From Hymenobacter psychrophilus (GTDB lineage Bacteria; Bacteroidota; Bacteroidia; Cytophagales; Hymenobacteraceae), in NCBI RefSeq assembly GCF_900107135.1, contig NZ_FNOV01000001.1, forward strand, positions 1 to 64,000: a stretch of DNA of 64,000 nt, given 5' to 3'. The notes beneath the pieces were generated by a model, which had not been told where the DNA came from, made no database searches, and saw only the letters and a list, made by a program, of their open reading frames with translations. Positions 17,701 to 26,470 of the stretch are shown one piece after another; the first letter of the stretch is position 1; each line of letters starts with the position of its first letter. The translations under genes and the position numbers were made by a program.

Positions 17701-17980
17701 TATTTTCGCCGTCTACAACACCCAGCAGTTCCGCATCGACGACGGCTCGTTCGTGAAGCTGCGCGAAGTGGCCCTGAGCTACGGGCTGCCCACGTTCAGC
17801 AAGTACATCAGCGCCCTCGACCTCTCGCTGGTGGGCCGCAACCTGTACTCGTGGGACGATTACAAAGGCTTCGACCCCGAAACCAGCGCCGGCGGCTCCT
17901 CCGATTTGCTGCGGGCCATCGACTTCGGCAACGTGCCCATCCCGCGCACCTACCAGATTCGGCTGGCCGCCACTTTCTAG
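14789..17980 (+). CDS. SusC/RagA TonB-linked outer-membrane transporter (second copy)
   Basis: A 1,063-residue transporter starting MPNHYSLLRPLVLLGALAAL with a signal peptide ending near AARA. The frame extends 76 codons upstream into the nagB 3' end, but that part is not transporter-like. It has the carboxypeptidase-regulatory-like domain (LQGRIVDEQGQGLPGVTV), the TonB-contact stretch ALDDVVIIGS, a plug with LNSLQGKVAGAQIVQNSGDP, the ADINPNDIESLNVLNGAAAA block, and a barrel closing with the terminal Phe of IRLAATF. It shares architecture but little barrel sequence with the first SusC, so the two systems likely import different ligands. It lies 172 bp after the NagB fusion and 108 bp before its SusD, probably as one operon for an amino-sugar-containing ligand. 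Confidence 0.96.
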   Translation: MPNHYSLLRPLVLLGALAALPLAAARAQAPQAYTLQGRIVDEQGQGLPGVTVLVTGTTLGASTDAAGNYQLAVNLAPGPYRLTISAIGFKTEIRPIALGSSPTVSTSITLNAASQALDDVVIIGSTVAVNRRELGNAITVIDGTQLQKTGSGQLLNSLQGKVAGAQIVQNSGDPSGSISVRLRGITSLTGSSDPLYVIDGVIVSNQSNNVSQRALSNDIGVANPGQNRLADINPNDIESLNVLNGAAAAAIYGSRASNGVVIINTKRGKAGAARVSVYTSFQINELRKSVPVNTYGKQFGFEGLRLYPISGVSAAQIAANPGTTTVGITRAGATAQLASNLVDVPRYDYFKEIFRTASGTDNGVSISGGSERTQYFVSAGYLNNNGIIDDTNFRRYNLRARVDQRLTNWAKVSAGVSYINSSASEKANGNVFYSPINAVNITNNIYDIRRRDTNGNLLAVEPTRVNPLSTIEDMTFTQETNRTISDLQVNLTPFKGFSLDYIVGVDAYSQVGQGYIRPYPYQATAGLPPARYPDGFASDGNNTEINLNSDINLGYEYNFSEDFKLNLRAGYNYQYLRNTLATQQGQFLTPFITTVRGAATASVQADYSLAQSTVSGYYGQATVGYRNLAFLTGALRRDGSSRFSASETNQYYPKVSGSLVLSDIGGWKNAAFAQKFNTLKLRASYGEAGNLQGIGPYDRLYQFNAVPFPRNALVPGAQLANNSVRPERLNELEGGVDLGFFGDRLGLSVTAYRQKITDLVVTRNLAPSTGGSSIVNNVGTMENRGLEVLLNGTAIRTTDFSWDMTVVFSRNRNKVLELPGSLGLAQTISIPNSAGAPVFLLQGQPAGIFYGSTYATNPDGSLLLTPQGFPQDERTSGQITGSVNYVPSRGADGQPSYAPGTAVAQALIGNPNPDWTGSFTTNFTYKKLSLRVLLDAVQGVDVFNADYRTRQGVGLGDLAEKELRGELPRGYIFAVYNTQQFRIDDGSFVKLREVALSYGLPTFSKYISALDLSLVGRNLYSWDDYKGFDPETSAGGSSDLLRAIDFGNVPIPRTYQIRLAATF

Positions 17981-17982
17981 TT

Positions 17983-18066
17983 TTTGAGCCATTAGCTAAA
18001 AGCTGTTAGCTGCTAGTTTGAACGGAAACTGACAGCCAACCGCCACTAGCTAACAGCTCAAAACAA
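17983..18066. repeat. TTAGCT-family imperfect inverted repeat
   Basis: Outer arms TTTTGAGCCATTAGCT (17984 on) and AGCTAACAGCTCAAAA (about 18049-18064) are complementary at 14 of 16 positions. The inner part repeats AGCTGTTAGCTGCTAG. It fills the susC-susD gap. Related elements lie at 43758-43845 and 50225-50338. Confidence 0.7.
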
Positions 18067-18088
18067 CCCCACTTAGCTTCTCCTTCCC

Positions 18089-19384
18089 ATGAAAAAAATA
18101 CTGCTCTTATTCGTCGCCGGCGCGCTCGTGCTGGGCGGCTGCGACAAGGAATTCCTCAACCCCAGTACCGTCAGCCAGGACCAGGCCGTGAGTTCGGGGG
18201 AGGGCCTGACGCTGCTCAGCAACGGCCTGCAGGCCCGCTACGCCACCGGCGGGCTGGTGAGCGTGCTCTACAACAAAGTAGCCCTGGGCGGCCTGAGCAC
18301 CAATGAGTTTCTTATCCTCAATCAGGGTAACGTGGATGAAAACAACATCCGCACCGGCGGCGCCAGCGTAATAAACGACAATGCCGTGGTGCGCAACTTC
18401 TGGACTACCTCCCAGCTGGTGCGCGCCAACGCCGACTTGATTCTGGCCAATGCCAATAACGCCACCGACCCCGGCACCCGGAGCGGTGTGGTGGCCTACG
18501 CCAGCATCTTCCGGGCCTTGGCGCTGGGCGACGTCGTGCAGTTTTTTGAGCAAACGCCCATCGTAACCGGCGATAATGCGCCCTTCGTGTCCCGCGAAGA
18601 AGCCTTGCGCAGCGCCGTAACGCAACTCGAAGTTGCCGCTGCTCAGCTGGCCGCTGCCCCCGTTTCGGCCGAGTTTACCAGCCGAATAGTGTCGGGCATC
18701 GATCTGGCCAACACGCTCCAGGCCCTCATTGCCCGCTACAGCCTCGTGCTCGGCGACTACGACAAGGCCCTGGCCGCCGCCGGGCGCGTAAATCTGGCCA
18801 GCCGCTCGGTGTTCAACTTCAACGTTACTGCCCGCAACCCGCTCTTCGACGTGGTGTTCAGCAACAAGAATATTTTTGAGCCCACCGATGCAAACCTGGG
18901 CCTGAGCGGGCCGCTGGCCCCGGCCCCCGGCGACGGGCGGATTCCGTTTCTGGTGCGGGCCGCGCCCCTGCCCACCCAAAACCGCGGCCTGGGTTTCTAC
19001 ACGGCCAACGACGCCCCAATTCCGGTGTACGTGCCGGGGGAGATGCTGCTGATTCGGGCCGAGGCCTACGCCCGCAAAGCTGATTTGGCCAACGCGGTGA
19101 TTGAGCTGAACAAAGTGCGCACTAAAACGGCCACGGCCAACGACCCACTCGGGGCCAACCTGCCGGCGTATTCGGGCCCCGTTACGGCCGACGCCATCCT
19201 GCTCGAAATTCTGCGTAACCGCTACGTCGAGCTGGCCTTCCAGGGCTTCCGGTTAAGCGACAGCCGCCGCTTTGGCCGGCCCGGTCCGGGCCAGCCGGGC
19301 GCCGAGCGCAACCGCAATTTCTACCCATATCCGCGCATCGAGCGTGAGAACAACGCCAACACGCCCGCCGATCCGGCTAATTAG
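18089..19384 (+). CDS. SusD/RagB-family outer-membrane lipoprotein (second copy)
   Basis: A 431-residue lipoprotein: MKKILLLFVAGALVLGGC with lipobox LGGC (Cys18), then DKEFLNPSTVSQDQAVSS. Helical TPR-like pairs follow, including MLLIRAEAYARKADLANAV, and near the C-terminus the conserved NRYVELAFQGFRLSDSRRFG section that marks SusD-like proteins. At 431 residues it is at the short end of the family. It is the partner of the upstream SusC and should bind the ligand at the cell surface before import. The gap to susC is filled by a TTAGCT-type repeat, which may tune the relative expression of the two genes. Confidence 0.92.
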   Translation: MKKILLLFVAGALVLGGCDKEFLNPSTVSQDQAVSSGEGLTLLSNGLQARYATGGLVSVLYNKVALGGLSTNEFLILNQGNVDENNIRTGGASVINDNAVVRNFWTTSQLVRANADLILANANNATDPGTRSGVVAYASIFRALALGDVVQFFEQTPIVTGDNAPFVSREEALRSAVTQLEVAAAQLAAAPVSAEFTSRIVSGIDLANTLQALIARYSLVLGDYDKALAAAGRVNLASRSVFNFNVTARNPLFDVVFSNKNIFEPTDANLGLSGPLAPAPGDGRIPFLVRAAPLPTQNRGLGFYTANDAPIPVYVPGEMLLIRAEAYARKADLANAVIELNKVRTKTATANDPLGANLPAYSGPVTADAILLEILRNRYVELAFQGFRLSDSRRFGRPGPGQPGAERNRNFYPYPRIERENNANTPADPAN

Positions 19385-19396
19385 GTTTTTTTGTAA

Positions 19397-19547
19397 GCTA
19401 TTAGCCGAAAGAAACGTCATTCTGAGCGAAGCGGAGTCGAAGAATCTCGCATGCCAAAGTAACTCCTGATGATAGGGATACTATTGCACGCGAGATTCTT
19501 CGACTCCGCTCCGCTTCGCTCAGAATGACGTTCTTTCGGCTAATAGC
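19397..19547. repeat. GTCATTCTGAGC-family inverted repeat element
   Basis: Arms 19397-19450 and 19490-19547 are complementary over more than 50 bases, except for a 5-base CCGCT duplication in the right arm and one base missing from a T run. The loop is about 39 bases. Each arm holds GTCATTCTGAGCGAAGC. A relative with a similar loop is at 49027-49173. Confidence 0.85.
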
Positions 19548-19571
19548 TAATAGCTAATAGCTAATAGCTAA
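19539..19571 (+). repeat. 7-bp tandem repeat GCTAATA, four and a half copies
   Basis: GCTAATA occurs four times head to tail followed by GCTAA. It ends 12 bases before the ATG at 19583 and so occupies the place of the ribosome-binding region. Copy number could change by slippage. Confidence 0.85.
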
Positions 19572-19582
19572 CCACCAAAACC

Positions 19583-20758
19583 ATGACCACTGCTACCACC
19601 CAAGCCGCTATAGAAACCATTGGCACTCTGCCGCTGGCCGAGGCCTCGCAGCCGGCCCGCCTCATCAGCCTCGACGTGTTCCGGGGCCTCACGGTGGCGG
19701 CCATGATTCTGGTGAACAACCCCGGCGACTGGGGCCACATCTACGCCCCGCTGGAGCACGCCGAGTGGCACGGCTGCACGCCTACCGACCTGATATTTCC
19801 GTTTTTCCTGTTCATCGTGGGCGTCAGCATCAGCTACGCGCTGGCTGCAGCCCGGCAGCAGCCGGCCCGCCACGGTGCGGCCATGGGGCGGGTGCTGCGG
19901 CGGGCCGGCATGCTGTTTGGGTTGGGGCTGCTGATGGCGCTCTACCCGAAGTTTGAGTTTGCTACGGTGCGGATTCCGGGGGTGCTGGCCCGCATTTCGT
20001 GGGTATTTCTGGCCTGCGGCATCCTGTTTCTGAAAACCAGCCGCCGCCAGCAAATCGGGCTGCTGATTGCGCTGCTGGTGGGCTACAATGTGCTGCTGCA
20101 GCTGGTGCCGGTACCCGGTTTCGGCCCGGCTAACCTGGCCCCCGAAACCAACCTCGGCGCCTGGCTCGATAGGGCGGTGTTTACGGAGGCGCACCTCTGG
20201 AAGCAGAGCCGCACTTGGGACCCCGAGGGCCTGCTCGGCACGCTGCCGGCCATTGCTACCGGCCTGCTCGGGATGCTGACGGGCCAGTACCTGCGCCGTC
20301 GCGAGCTGGAGCCGGCTGTGCGGGTGGCTCAGCTGTTCGTGGCCGCCACCGGCCTTATCGTGGCGGGCCTCATCTGGAACGAGTGGTTTCCCATCAATAA
20401 AAGCCTCTGGACCGGCTCCTACGTGCTATATACCGGTGGCCTGGCCATGGCTGCGCTGGTCCTGCTTTACTGGCTCTGCGACGTGCAGGGCCGCCGCGGC
20501 TGGTGGACGGGTTTCGGGCAGGTGTACGGCGTGAATGCCATTACCGTGTTCTTCCTGTCGGGCATCGTAGCCAAAACATTGAATGCCGTCAAGGTAACCG
20601 CCGCCGAGGTGCCGCTTAAAACCTGGCTCTACAACACCTTCTTCACGCCCTATTTCAGCCCCGTTAATGCCTCGTTAGCGGGCGCCTTGGTGTGCGTGTC
20701 GATTTGGTTTGGGGTGTTGTGGCTGATGTATCGGAAGGGGGTTATCATCAAGGTTTGA
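19583..20758 (+). CDS. NagX/HGSNAT-like multipass acyltransferase
   Basis: A 391-residue inner-membrane protein with roughly ten hydrophobic segments. The N-terminal RLISLDVFRGLTVAAMILVN, the HCTP-type section (WHGCTPTDLIFPFFLFIVG) and the later NAITVFFLSGIV are characteristic of the heparan-alpha-glucosaminide N-acetyltransferase-like family (DUF5009/NagX). The human relative acetylates terminal glucosamine of heparan sulfate across the lysosomal membrane. Bacterial NagX genes sit in GlcNAc or chitin-utilisation loci, which fits the NagB-LmbE fusion and susCD genes upstream. The actual reaction in bacteria is not established. The gene is preceded by a repeat element and a 7-bp tandem repeat that may affect its expression. 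Confidence 0.88.
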   Translation: MTTATTQAAIETIGTLPLAEASQPARLISLDVFRGLTVAAMILVNNPGDWGHIYAPLEHAEWHGCTPTDLIFPFFLFIVGVSISYALAAARQQPARHGAAMGRVLRRAGMLFGLGLLMALYPKFEFATVRIPGVLARISWVFLACGILFLKTSRRQQIGLLIALLVGYNVLLQLVPVPGFGPANLAPETNLGAWLDRAVFTEAHLWKQSRTWDPEGLLGTLPAIATGLLGMLTGQYLRRRELEPAVRVAQLFVAATGLIVAGLIWNEWFPINKSLWTGSYVLYTGGLAMAALVLLYWLCDVQGRRGWWTGFGQVYGVNAITVFFLSGIVAKTLNAVKVTAAEVPLKTWLYNTFFTPYFSPVNASLAGALVCVSIWFGVLWLMYRKGVIIKV

Positions 20759-20783
20759 TTGAGGACACGAAGACTGGGGAAGG

Positions 20784-20870
20784 CTGTCATCTTGAGCTTG
20801 CAAAGGACCTTGTTACGCTTGAATAGTTCGTTTTTGCGTGATAAGGATCTTTGCAAGCTCAGGATGTCAG
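20784..20870. repeat. Inverted repeat element in a convergent intergenic gap
   Basis: Arms 20784-20818 and 20836-20870 (35 bases each) pair with about five mismatches around a 17-base loop. The ends carry GTCATCTTGAGC, related to the GTCATnCTGAGC family. It lies between two convergent genes and may serve as a terminator. Confidence 0.7.
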
Positions 20871-20873
20871 ACG

Positions 20874-22517
20874 TTAATCTAGTTCTCCATTTCCCCCGAA
20901 CGTATAGCCTCCAAAATCCTCCCGAAGCTGGGTTTTGCGGACTTTACCGGTGGCCGTATGGGGCAGCTCCTCTACGAACTCCACGGCCTCGGGCATCCAC
21001 CAGCGGGCCACTTTGCCTTCGTAGAACGCCAGTAACTCTTCCACCGAAACATCCATGCCGGGCCGGCGCACCACAACCAACAGCGGCCGCTCGCTCCATT
21101 TGGGGTGGGGGCGGCCGATTACGGCGGCCTCTGCTACGGCCGGGTGGCCCACGGCCAGATTTTCCAGCGCGATACTCGAAATCCACTCCCCGCCCGACTT
21201 GATGACGTCCTTGCTCCGGTCGGTTATCTGCATGAAGCCGGCCGGGTCGATAGTGGCCACGTCGCCGGTGCTAAACCAGCCGTCGGGCGTGAGTTGGCCG
21301 GGCGTGTCGGCGCCGAAGTAGTCGGCTACCACCCAGGCGCCGCGCACCAGCAGGTCGCCGAAGGCCACGCCGTCGTGGGGCAGGGCCTCACCCGCATCAT
21401 CCACTATCTTCATATCGACCCCGTAAATTACCCGGCCCTGCTTGGTGAGCAAGTCGAACTGCTCGGCAGGGCCCAGGTCTAGCTGCTGGGGCTTGAGGGT
21501 GCTGACGGTGCCCAAAGGCGAGGTTTCGGTCATGCCCCAGGCGTGGCGGATTTCCACGTTCAGCTCCTCACCAAACGCCTTGAGCAGCGCCGGCGGGCAG
21601 GCCGCGCCGCCCACAATCATCTTGCGCAGGGTGCTGAAATGCAACTCCTTTTCGCGCATGAAGGCCAGCAGCCCGAGCCAGATGGTCGGCACGCCGGCCG
21701 AAAACGTCACGCCTTCCTGCTCAAACAGCTCATAAAGGCTGGCCGCATCGAGGCCCGGACCGGGCAGCACCAGCTTGCAGCCCAGCATGGGTGCCAGGTA
21801 CGGAATACCCCAGGCATTGACGTGAAACATGGGCACGACGGGCAGAATCACATCCTGGGCCGAGCAGTTGAAACAGTCGGGCAACCCGGCGGCAAAGGTG
21901 TGCAGCAGCGTGGAGCGGTGCGAGTAGAGCACGCCCTTGGGCTCGGCGGTGGTGCCCGAAGTGTAGCAGAGCGAGGATGCCGTGTTCTCGTCGAACACCG
22001 GCCACTCGAACTCGGCGGGCTCCGCATCGAGCAGGTCTTCGTAGCAGTGCAAATCGGGCAGCGTAGTGCTTTCGGGCATGTGGGCCCGGCCTGTCATCAG
22101 TACCCAGGCCCGCACGCCGGGGCAGGCAGGAGCCAGCTTCTCCACCAGCGGCAGAAAGGTCAGGTCGAAGAAAATTACCTGGTCCTGGGCGTGACCGATA
22201 ATGTAAGTCAGCTGCCCGGCAAACAGGCGCGGGTTGATAGTATGGCACACGGCCCCGCTGCCCGACACGGCATAGTACAGCTCCAGGTGGCGGTGGGTGT
22301 TCCAGGCCAGCGTACCCACCCGGTCGCCGGGCCGGATGCCCAGGCGGGCCAGCACGTGGGCCAGCTGCCGGCTCCGGCGGCCCAGCCCGGCGTAGGTGTA
22401 GCGGTGCAAACCACCCTCGGCCAGCCGGCTCACAATCTCGGTATCGGCGTGCCACTTTTCGGCGTGTTCGAGTAGCCCGGCAATGCGCAGGGGCTGGTGC
22501 ATCATGAGTCCTAGCAT
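20874..22517 (-). CDS. Acyl-CoA synthetase (AMP-forming, DmdB-like)
   Basis: A 547-residue ANL-superfamily ligase. It has the nucleotide-binding loop [19 protein letters not shown], the [14 protein letters not shown] acyl/AMP motif, and the C-terminal [20 protein letters not shown] hinge followed by the SGGEWISS region. A lysine (K) in the C-terminal [11 protein letters not shown] is the expected catalytic residue for adenylation. It activates a carboxylic acid to its CoA thioester. The opening [12 protein letters not shown] and the overall sequence recall the medium-chain/3-(methylthio)propionyl-CoA ligase group, so the substrate may be a short or medium chain acid. It is monocistronic, convergent with the NagX-like gene. 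Confidence 0.9.
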   Translation of the reverse strand: MLGLMMHQPLRIAGLLEHAEKWHADTEIVSRLAEGGLHRYTYAGLGRRSRQLAHVLARLGIRPGDRVGTLAWNTHRHLELYYAVSGSGAVCHTINPRLFAGQLTYIIGHAQDQVIFFDLTFLPLVEKLAPACPGVRAWVLMTGRAHMPESTTLPDLHCYEDLLDAEPAEFEWPVFDENTASSLCYTSGTTAEPKGVLYSHRSTLLHTFAAGLPDCFNCSAQDVILPVVPMFHVNAWGIPYLAPMLGCKLVLPGPGLDAASLYELFEQEGVTFSAGVPTIWLGLLAFMREKELHFSTLRKMIVGGAACPPALLKAFGEELNVEIRHAWGMTETSPLGTVSTLKPQQLDLGPAEQFDLLTKQGRVIYGVDMKIVDDAGEALPHDGVAFGDLLVRGAWVVADYFGADTPGQLTPDGWFSTGDVATIDPAGFMQITDRSKDVIKSGGEWISSIALENLAVGHPAVAEAAVIGRPHPKWSERPLLVVVRRPGMDVSVEELLAFYEGKVARWWMPEAVEFVEELPHTATGKVRKTQLREDFGGYTFGGNGELD

Positions 22518-22599
22518 TCAGTGTGGGCTTTAGTGAGAGCCTTCAAGCTAGGGGTTTTCTGGCGGAATTGGCTATGAGGCGAAGGGTTCCGGCCCGCGC

Positions 22600-23259
22600 T
22601 TAGGGCAAACGGTACCACAGGCCCGTTCCTTCTTCCTCAAAGGCTACTAAACCTTTTTCGCGGGCATAGTAGAGTTGCATAACTGTTTTTGTACCCGCGG
22701 GGGTAAACTTCGGATAGGGGTTCTGTACTTTAAAAACTTGGCGGTAGGTAACCGAACCGAAGGTGGCAGTGGGCAACAACTCCGCATCAGGATAGTAAAG
22801 GGAATTAATGGGCCGGCCGATACTCACCGAGTCAATAGGCAAATTGGCACCGTAGAATCCTTCCCACCGGATCTGAGAAGGAGAAAATATTAGCCTCCCA
22901 TCAACGCTATACGAAAGCCCTAAATCCAGAATGGGGGCAGGAATAGTAATAGAGTCAGTGCGTTGGGCCCGTACAGTTATATGCTGGGCAAGAGGGGCTT
23001 TCTTCGCTCCGCCAAAGGGCACAACTATAAACACGGGGGGGCTGCTCTGCTCTTCCAACCGATCCTTTACCTCTGTCACCTGGTAGGTGCGAACCCGCGC
23101 ATCCTGGATTCGCCCGAAGCGCACCACCTGGCCAACCCAGTAGGGCTGCCATGCCAACTGCTCCGTCGTGAACCGATACACTACTGCCGGCTCATCCGAG
23201 GTAAAGCAGCTAGTGCAGAGCAGCAAGCTACATAATAGGGGAAAGATTTGAGTTTTCAT
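22600..23259 (-). CDS. Lipoprotein of unknown function
   Basis: A 219-residue protein with an N-terminal signal (MKTQIFPLLCSLLLCTSC) ending in lipobox CTSC, so Cys18 should be lipidated. The mature part has alternating hydrophobic residues suggesting a beta-rich domain (for example the section RWEGFYGANLPIDSVSIGR), and an unusual number of Pro and Tyr. No family is recognised. It is more AT-rich than the genes on either side. The flanking intergenic gaps are short, with no obvious partner, so function cannot be inferred from context. Confidence 0.65.
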   Translation of the reverse strand: MKTQIFPLLCSLLLCTSCFTSDEPAVVYRFTTEQLAWQPYWVGQVVRFGRIQDARVRTYQVTEVKDRLEEQSSPPVFIVVPFGGAKKAPLAQHITVRAQRTDSITIPAPILDLGLSYSVDGRLIFSPSQIRWEGFYGANLPIDSVSIGRPINSLYYPDAELLPTATFGSVTYRQVFKVQNPYPKFTPAGTKTVMQLYYAREKGLVAFEEEGTGLWYRLP

Positions 23260-23365
23260 GGCGAAAAGGCTGGATTGACCCGGTAATTATATAACGCAGA
23301 GCCAAATACCACCGCAGAAGTTGAATCTACGGAGTAAACATTTAGATGCTCAGTCTACCATAGAA

Positions 23366-26300
23366 TTACTCCTCCACCGTCGTTTCCACCGCCGGGCGCT
23401 GCCGGATGCTCTCCAGCGCCACCTGCAGCACGTTGGTGCGCACATTGAGGCTGGAAATCTTATTGTTACGACGCGTCGGGTTTACGCGGTTGGTGAGCAC
23501 GATGCAGATCAGCTCCTCCTTGGGGTCAACCCAGAACAGCGTGCCCGTGAAGCCGGTGTGCCCGTAGCTGGCCGGCGAGGCGCTTTTGGCCGAGTTCAGG
23601 CCGGGATTGGTGGCGGGCCGGTCGAAGCCCAGAGCGCGGCGGTTGTCGGGGCAGAACTGGCAGCGGGTGTACTCGGCCAGGGTTTCGGCCTTGATGAGCT
23701 GCTGCCCGCCGTAGCGCCCGTTCCAGGCGTAGAGCTGCACGAGCTTGGCCAAATCGTTGGCCGAGCCGAACAGGCCCGCGTGCCCCGAAACGCCTCCGAG
23801 CAACGCCGCGCCCTCGTCGTGCACCGTGCCGTGCAGCTGGCCGCGCCGAAACAGCGAGTCGTACTCGGTGGGCGCAATGCGGCCGAGCGGGAAGCGCCGG
23901 GTGGGGTTGAAGCCCAGTGTGGTAGCGCCCAGCGGCCGGTACAGCGCGTCGTGCACAAACTGGTCGAGCGGTTTGCCCGAGGCCGCTTTCACGAAGCGCG
24001 GGTACATGATGAACGACAGGTCGGAGTACACGTAGCCGGGCTTTTCGTTGAGCGGCGACTCGGCAATGGCTTGCGTAATCAGGTCCGGGAAATCCTGGCG
24101 CGCCCACAGGCCCGGGCCGGCCGGCAGCGGAAACCGGGCCGACGAGTCGGGCCGGAAGTAGCGGCGGTTCAGCTCGGCCGGCTGGGTAAGCGAAACCGTG
24201 CCGGCCGCTGGACTCTTGCCGAAGATGCTGTTGAACAGGCCACGGGGCTTGGTGTAGTCTTTCCAGAACGGAATCCAGGCCTTGAGGCGGGCCTGGTGGG
24301 TGAGCACGTCGCGCAGCTTTAGGTCCTGCTTATTGGTGCCCTGGAATTCCGGGAACAGTTGGCCCAGCGTCCTGTCGGGCGAGAATTTGCCCTCGTCCTG
24401 CAGCTTCATCAGAGCCGGCAGGGAGGCGCTTACTTTCGTGAGTGAGGCCAGGTCGTAGAGGTCGTTGTTGCTTACCGGGCGGGCGGTGGGGCCGTAGGTT
24501 TGGGTGCCGTAGCTTTTGCGCAATACCACCGTGCCGCGGCGGGCAATGAGCACCTCGCCGCCCGGGAAGGCCCCGGCTGCCAGCGCCCCGTTCATGATGG
24601 AGTCAACCCGGCTTTCCAGATCGTTGCTCATGCCCACGGCCTCGGGGAAGCTGTAGCGCAACCGCGTGCCGCCGGCCGTAGCCAGCCCGGCCCCGTAGCC
24701 GTAGGTGCGCGATACGGTAACGGGCAGCTGGCCACTGGCCGAAATGCCGCCGAAAATAGCCTCGGCGGCCACTTCCTGGGCGTTCTGGCTTTCCTGGTAG
24801 GCCAACACCACGGCCCCGGCGCGGCTCAGGTCGCGCAGCTTCTCCACCGCGTAGGCCGTACCAAACACACTCACCACCAACTGCTGGCCTTTGCCGCCCA
24901 GTTCGCGCAGCAGCACGTTCATTTCGGGCGTTACGCCGAAGCCCGTGGCGGGCTGACGGCCCAGGTTGTTCACGCCCACCAGCACCGTGTTGTAGGCGCG
25001 CAAGGTTTCGCGCATCTTCGTCAGCTCATCGAGCGAGGGCGTGGCGGGCAGCCAGAAGTGGCGCACCGGCCCATAATCGGCCACCCGGCGCTGGAACGCA
25101 GTGGTATCGAGGGTACCCAGCGTGAGCGTGGCCAGCCGGAGCGTATCGAGGCGCTGCAGTGGCAACAGGCTGTTTTGGTTGCGCAGTACCGTCAGGCTCA
25201 GTTCCGAAAGCTGCCGGCTCAAATACTGGTCGTGGGGCGTATTAAGGTCGGCAATGATGTTTTGCAGTTCGATGGGGCGGTAGCGGTCCAGGCCAGCCCA
25301 CTGTTTCAGGGCCAATACCTTGCGGCAGCGGCGGTCAATCTCGGCCTGCGAAATCTGTCCCTTGTTGATGGCCTCGCGCACCATGCGCAACGCCAGCGGG
25401 ATGTTCTCGCTGAACTCCAGAATGTCGTTGCCAGCCAGCAGCGCCCGCACGTCGCCTTCGCCGGCCGGGAACATGCTCGTGAGGCCCTTCATGTTCATGG
25501 CATCGGTGAAGATGATGCCCTCAAAACCCATTTTCTGGCGCAGCAGCCCCTCAATAATGGGTTTGGAAAGGGTAGAGGGCACGCCGGTAGTGTCGAGGGC
25601 CGGAATGTTGAGGTGGGCCACCATCATGCCGCCCAACCCCTTGGCCATCAGCTCCCGGAACGGAAACAGCTCCAGCGTATCGAGCCGCTGCTTGTCCACC
25701 CGCAGTAGGGGCAGGGCCAGGTGCGAGTCCACATCGGTGTCGCCGTGGCCGGGGAAGTGCTTGGCCACGGCCAGCACGCCTGCGTCCTGCATGCCCTGCA
25801 TGTACTGCAGGCTCTTTGCGGTGACATTCTCGCGGTTTTCGCCCCAACTCCGGAAGCCAATAACCGGGTTTTGAGCGTTGTTGTTGACATCGACGACCGG
25901 CGCAAAATTTACGTGCATGCCCAGGCGCTTGAACTGGGCAGCCACCTGCCGGCCCATCTGGTAGATGGGCACATTATCCTGCAAACCACCCAGGCTCATC
26001 TGGTACGGGAAGCGCACCACGCTGTCGAGGCGCATGCCCACGCCCCATTCGGCGTCCATGGCCACCAGCAGCGGCACGCGCGCCTGGGCCTGGTAGCGGT
26101 TCAGCAGCCGGCTCTGACGAACGGGCCCGCCCTGGAAGAAAATAAGGCCCCCAATGCCATAGCGCTGAATTAGGGTCGAAACTGAGTCCTCGTCGGCGCG
26201 GGTGCGGTTGGAGTAGGCGGCCACCATGAACAGCTGGGCCACGCGCTGGTCGGGCGTGAGCGTGGCCATCACCGAATCAACCCAGCGCGAACTGGCCAGC

Positions 26301-26470
26301 TGCCCGGCAAAGGGCACGGGTTGGTTGCGCAACGCGGCTGGCTTGGGGGCCGCCAACGCTGGGGTATAACGCGTAGCGGCGCGGGCCGCTGGGCGGGTTT
26401 GCTGGGCCGAAACAGGACCAGCTAGCAGGACCAACAGCCCTAACAGCGGGGAAAAACGGGATGGTAACAA
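23366..26470 (-). CDS. GH3 beta-N-acetylhexosaminidase-like domain fused to serine beta-lactamase-fold domain
   Basis: A 1,034-residue exported enzyme. The signal peptide ends at VSAQQ (residues 1-24). Residues 60-590 are a glycoside hydrolase family 3 protein of the NagZ group: KHFPGHGDT (237-245) is the mobile-loop signature and Asp323 in FTDAMNMKGL is the expected nucleophile. Residues 615-1020 are a class-C beta-lactamase-fold domain with SLTK (676-679), YSD and a GHTG motif, so an active serine hydrolase is plausible. The fusion is known in Bacteroidota. Substrates may be chitin oligosaccharides or muropeptides, in line with the amino-sugar genes nearby. The only in-frame start is TTG at 26470, which gives a good signal peptide; no upstream ATG exists. 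Confidence 0.92.
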   Translation of the reverse strand: MLPSRFSPLLGLLVLLAGPVSAQQTRPAARAATRYTPALAAPKPAALRNQPVPFAGQLASSRWVDSVMATLTPDQRVAQLFMVAAYSNRTRADEDSVSTLIQRYGIGGLIFFQGGPVRQSRLLNRYQAQARVPLLVAMDAEWGVGMRLDSVVRFPYQMSLGGLQDNVPIYQMGRQVAAQFKRLGMHVNFAPVVDVNNNAQNPVIGFRSWGENRENVTAKSLQYMQGMQDAGVLAVAKHFPGHGDTDVDSHLALPLLRVDKQRLDTLELFPFRELMAKGLGGMMVAHLNIPALDTTGVPSTLSKPIIEGLLRQKMGFEGIIFTDAMNMKGLTSMFPAGEGDVRALLAGNDILEFSENIPLALRMVREAINKGQISQAEIDRRCRKVLALKQWAGLDRYRPIELQNIIADLNTPHDQYLSRQLSELSLTVLRNQNSLLPLQRLDTLRLATLTLGTLDTTAFQRRVADYGPVRHFWLPATPSLDELTKMRETLRAYNTVLVGVNNLGRQPATGFGVTPEMNVLLRELGGKGQQLVVSVFGTAYAVEKLRDLSRAGAVVLAYQESQNAQEVAAEAIFGGISASGQLPVTVSRTYGYGAGLATAGGTRLRYSFPEAVGMSNDLESRVDSIMNGALAAGAFPGGEVLIARRGTVVLRKSYGTQTYGPTARPVSNNDLYDLASLTKVSASLPALMKLQDEGKFSPDRTLGQLFPEFQGTNKQDLKLRDVLTHQARLKAWIPFWKDYTKPRGLFNSIFGKSPAAGTVSLTQPAELNRRYFRPDSSARFPLPAGPGLWARQDFPDLITQAIAESPLNEKPGYVYSDLSFIMYPRFVKAASGKPLDQFVHDALYRPLGATTLGFNPTRRFPLGRIAPTEYDSLFRRGQLHGTVHDEGAALLGGVSGHAGLFGSANDLAKLVQLYAWNGRYGGQQLIKAETLAEYTRCQFCPDNRRALGFDRPATNPGLNSAKSASPASYGHTGFTGTLFWVDPKEELICIVLTNRVNPTRRNNKISSLNVRTNVLQVALESIRQRPAVETTVEE

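Noticed and set aside
19397..19547. Complete insertion sequence
   Set aside because: No transposase frame inside; loop is only about 40 bases.
20874..22517. Luciferase or NRPS adenylation domain call for the ligase
   Set aside because: No carrier domain or NRPS context; sequence resembles stand-alone acyl-CoA ligases.
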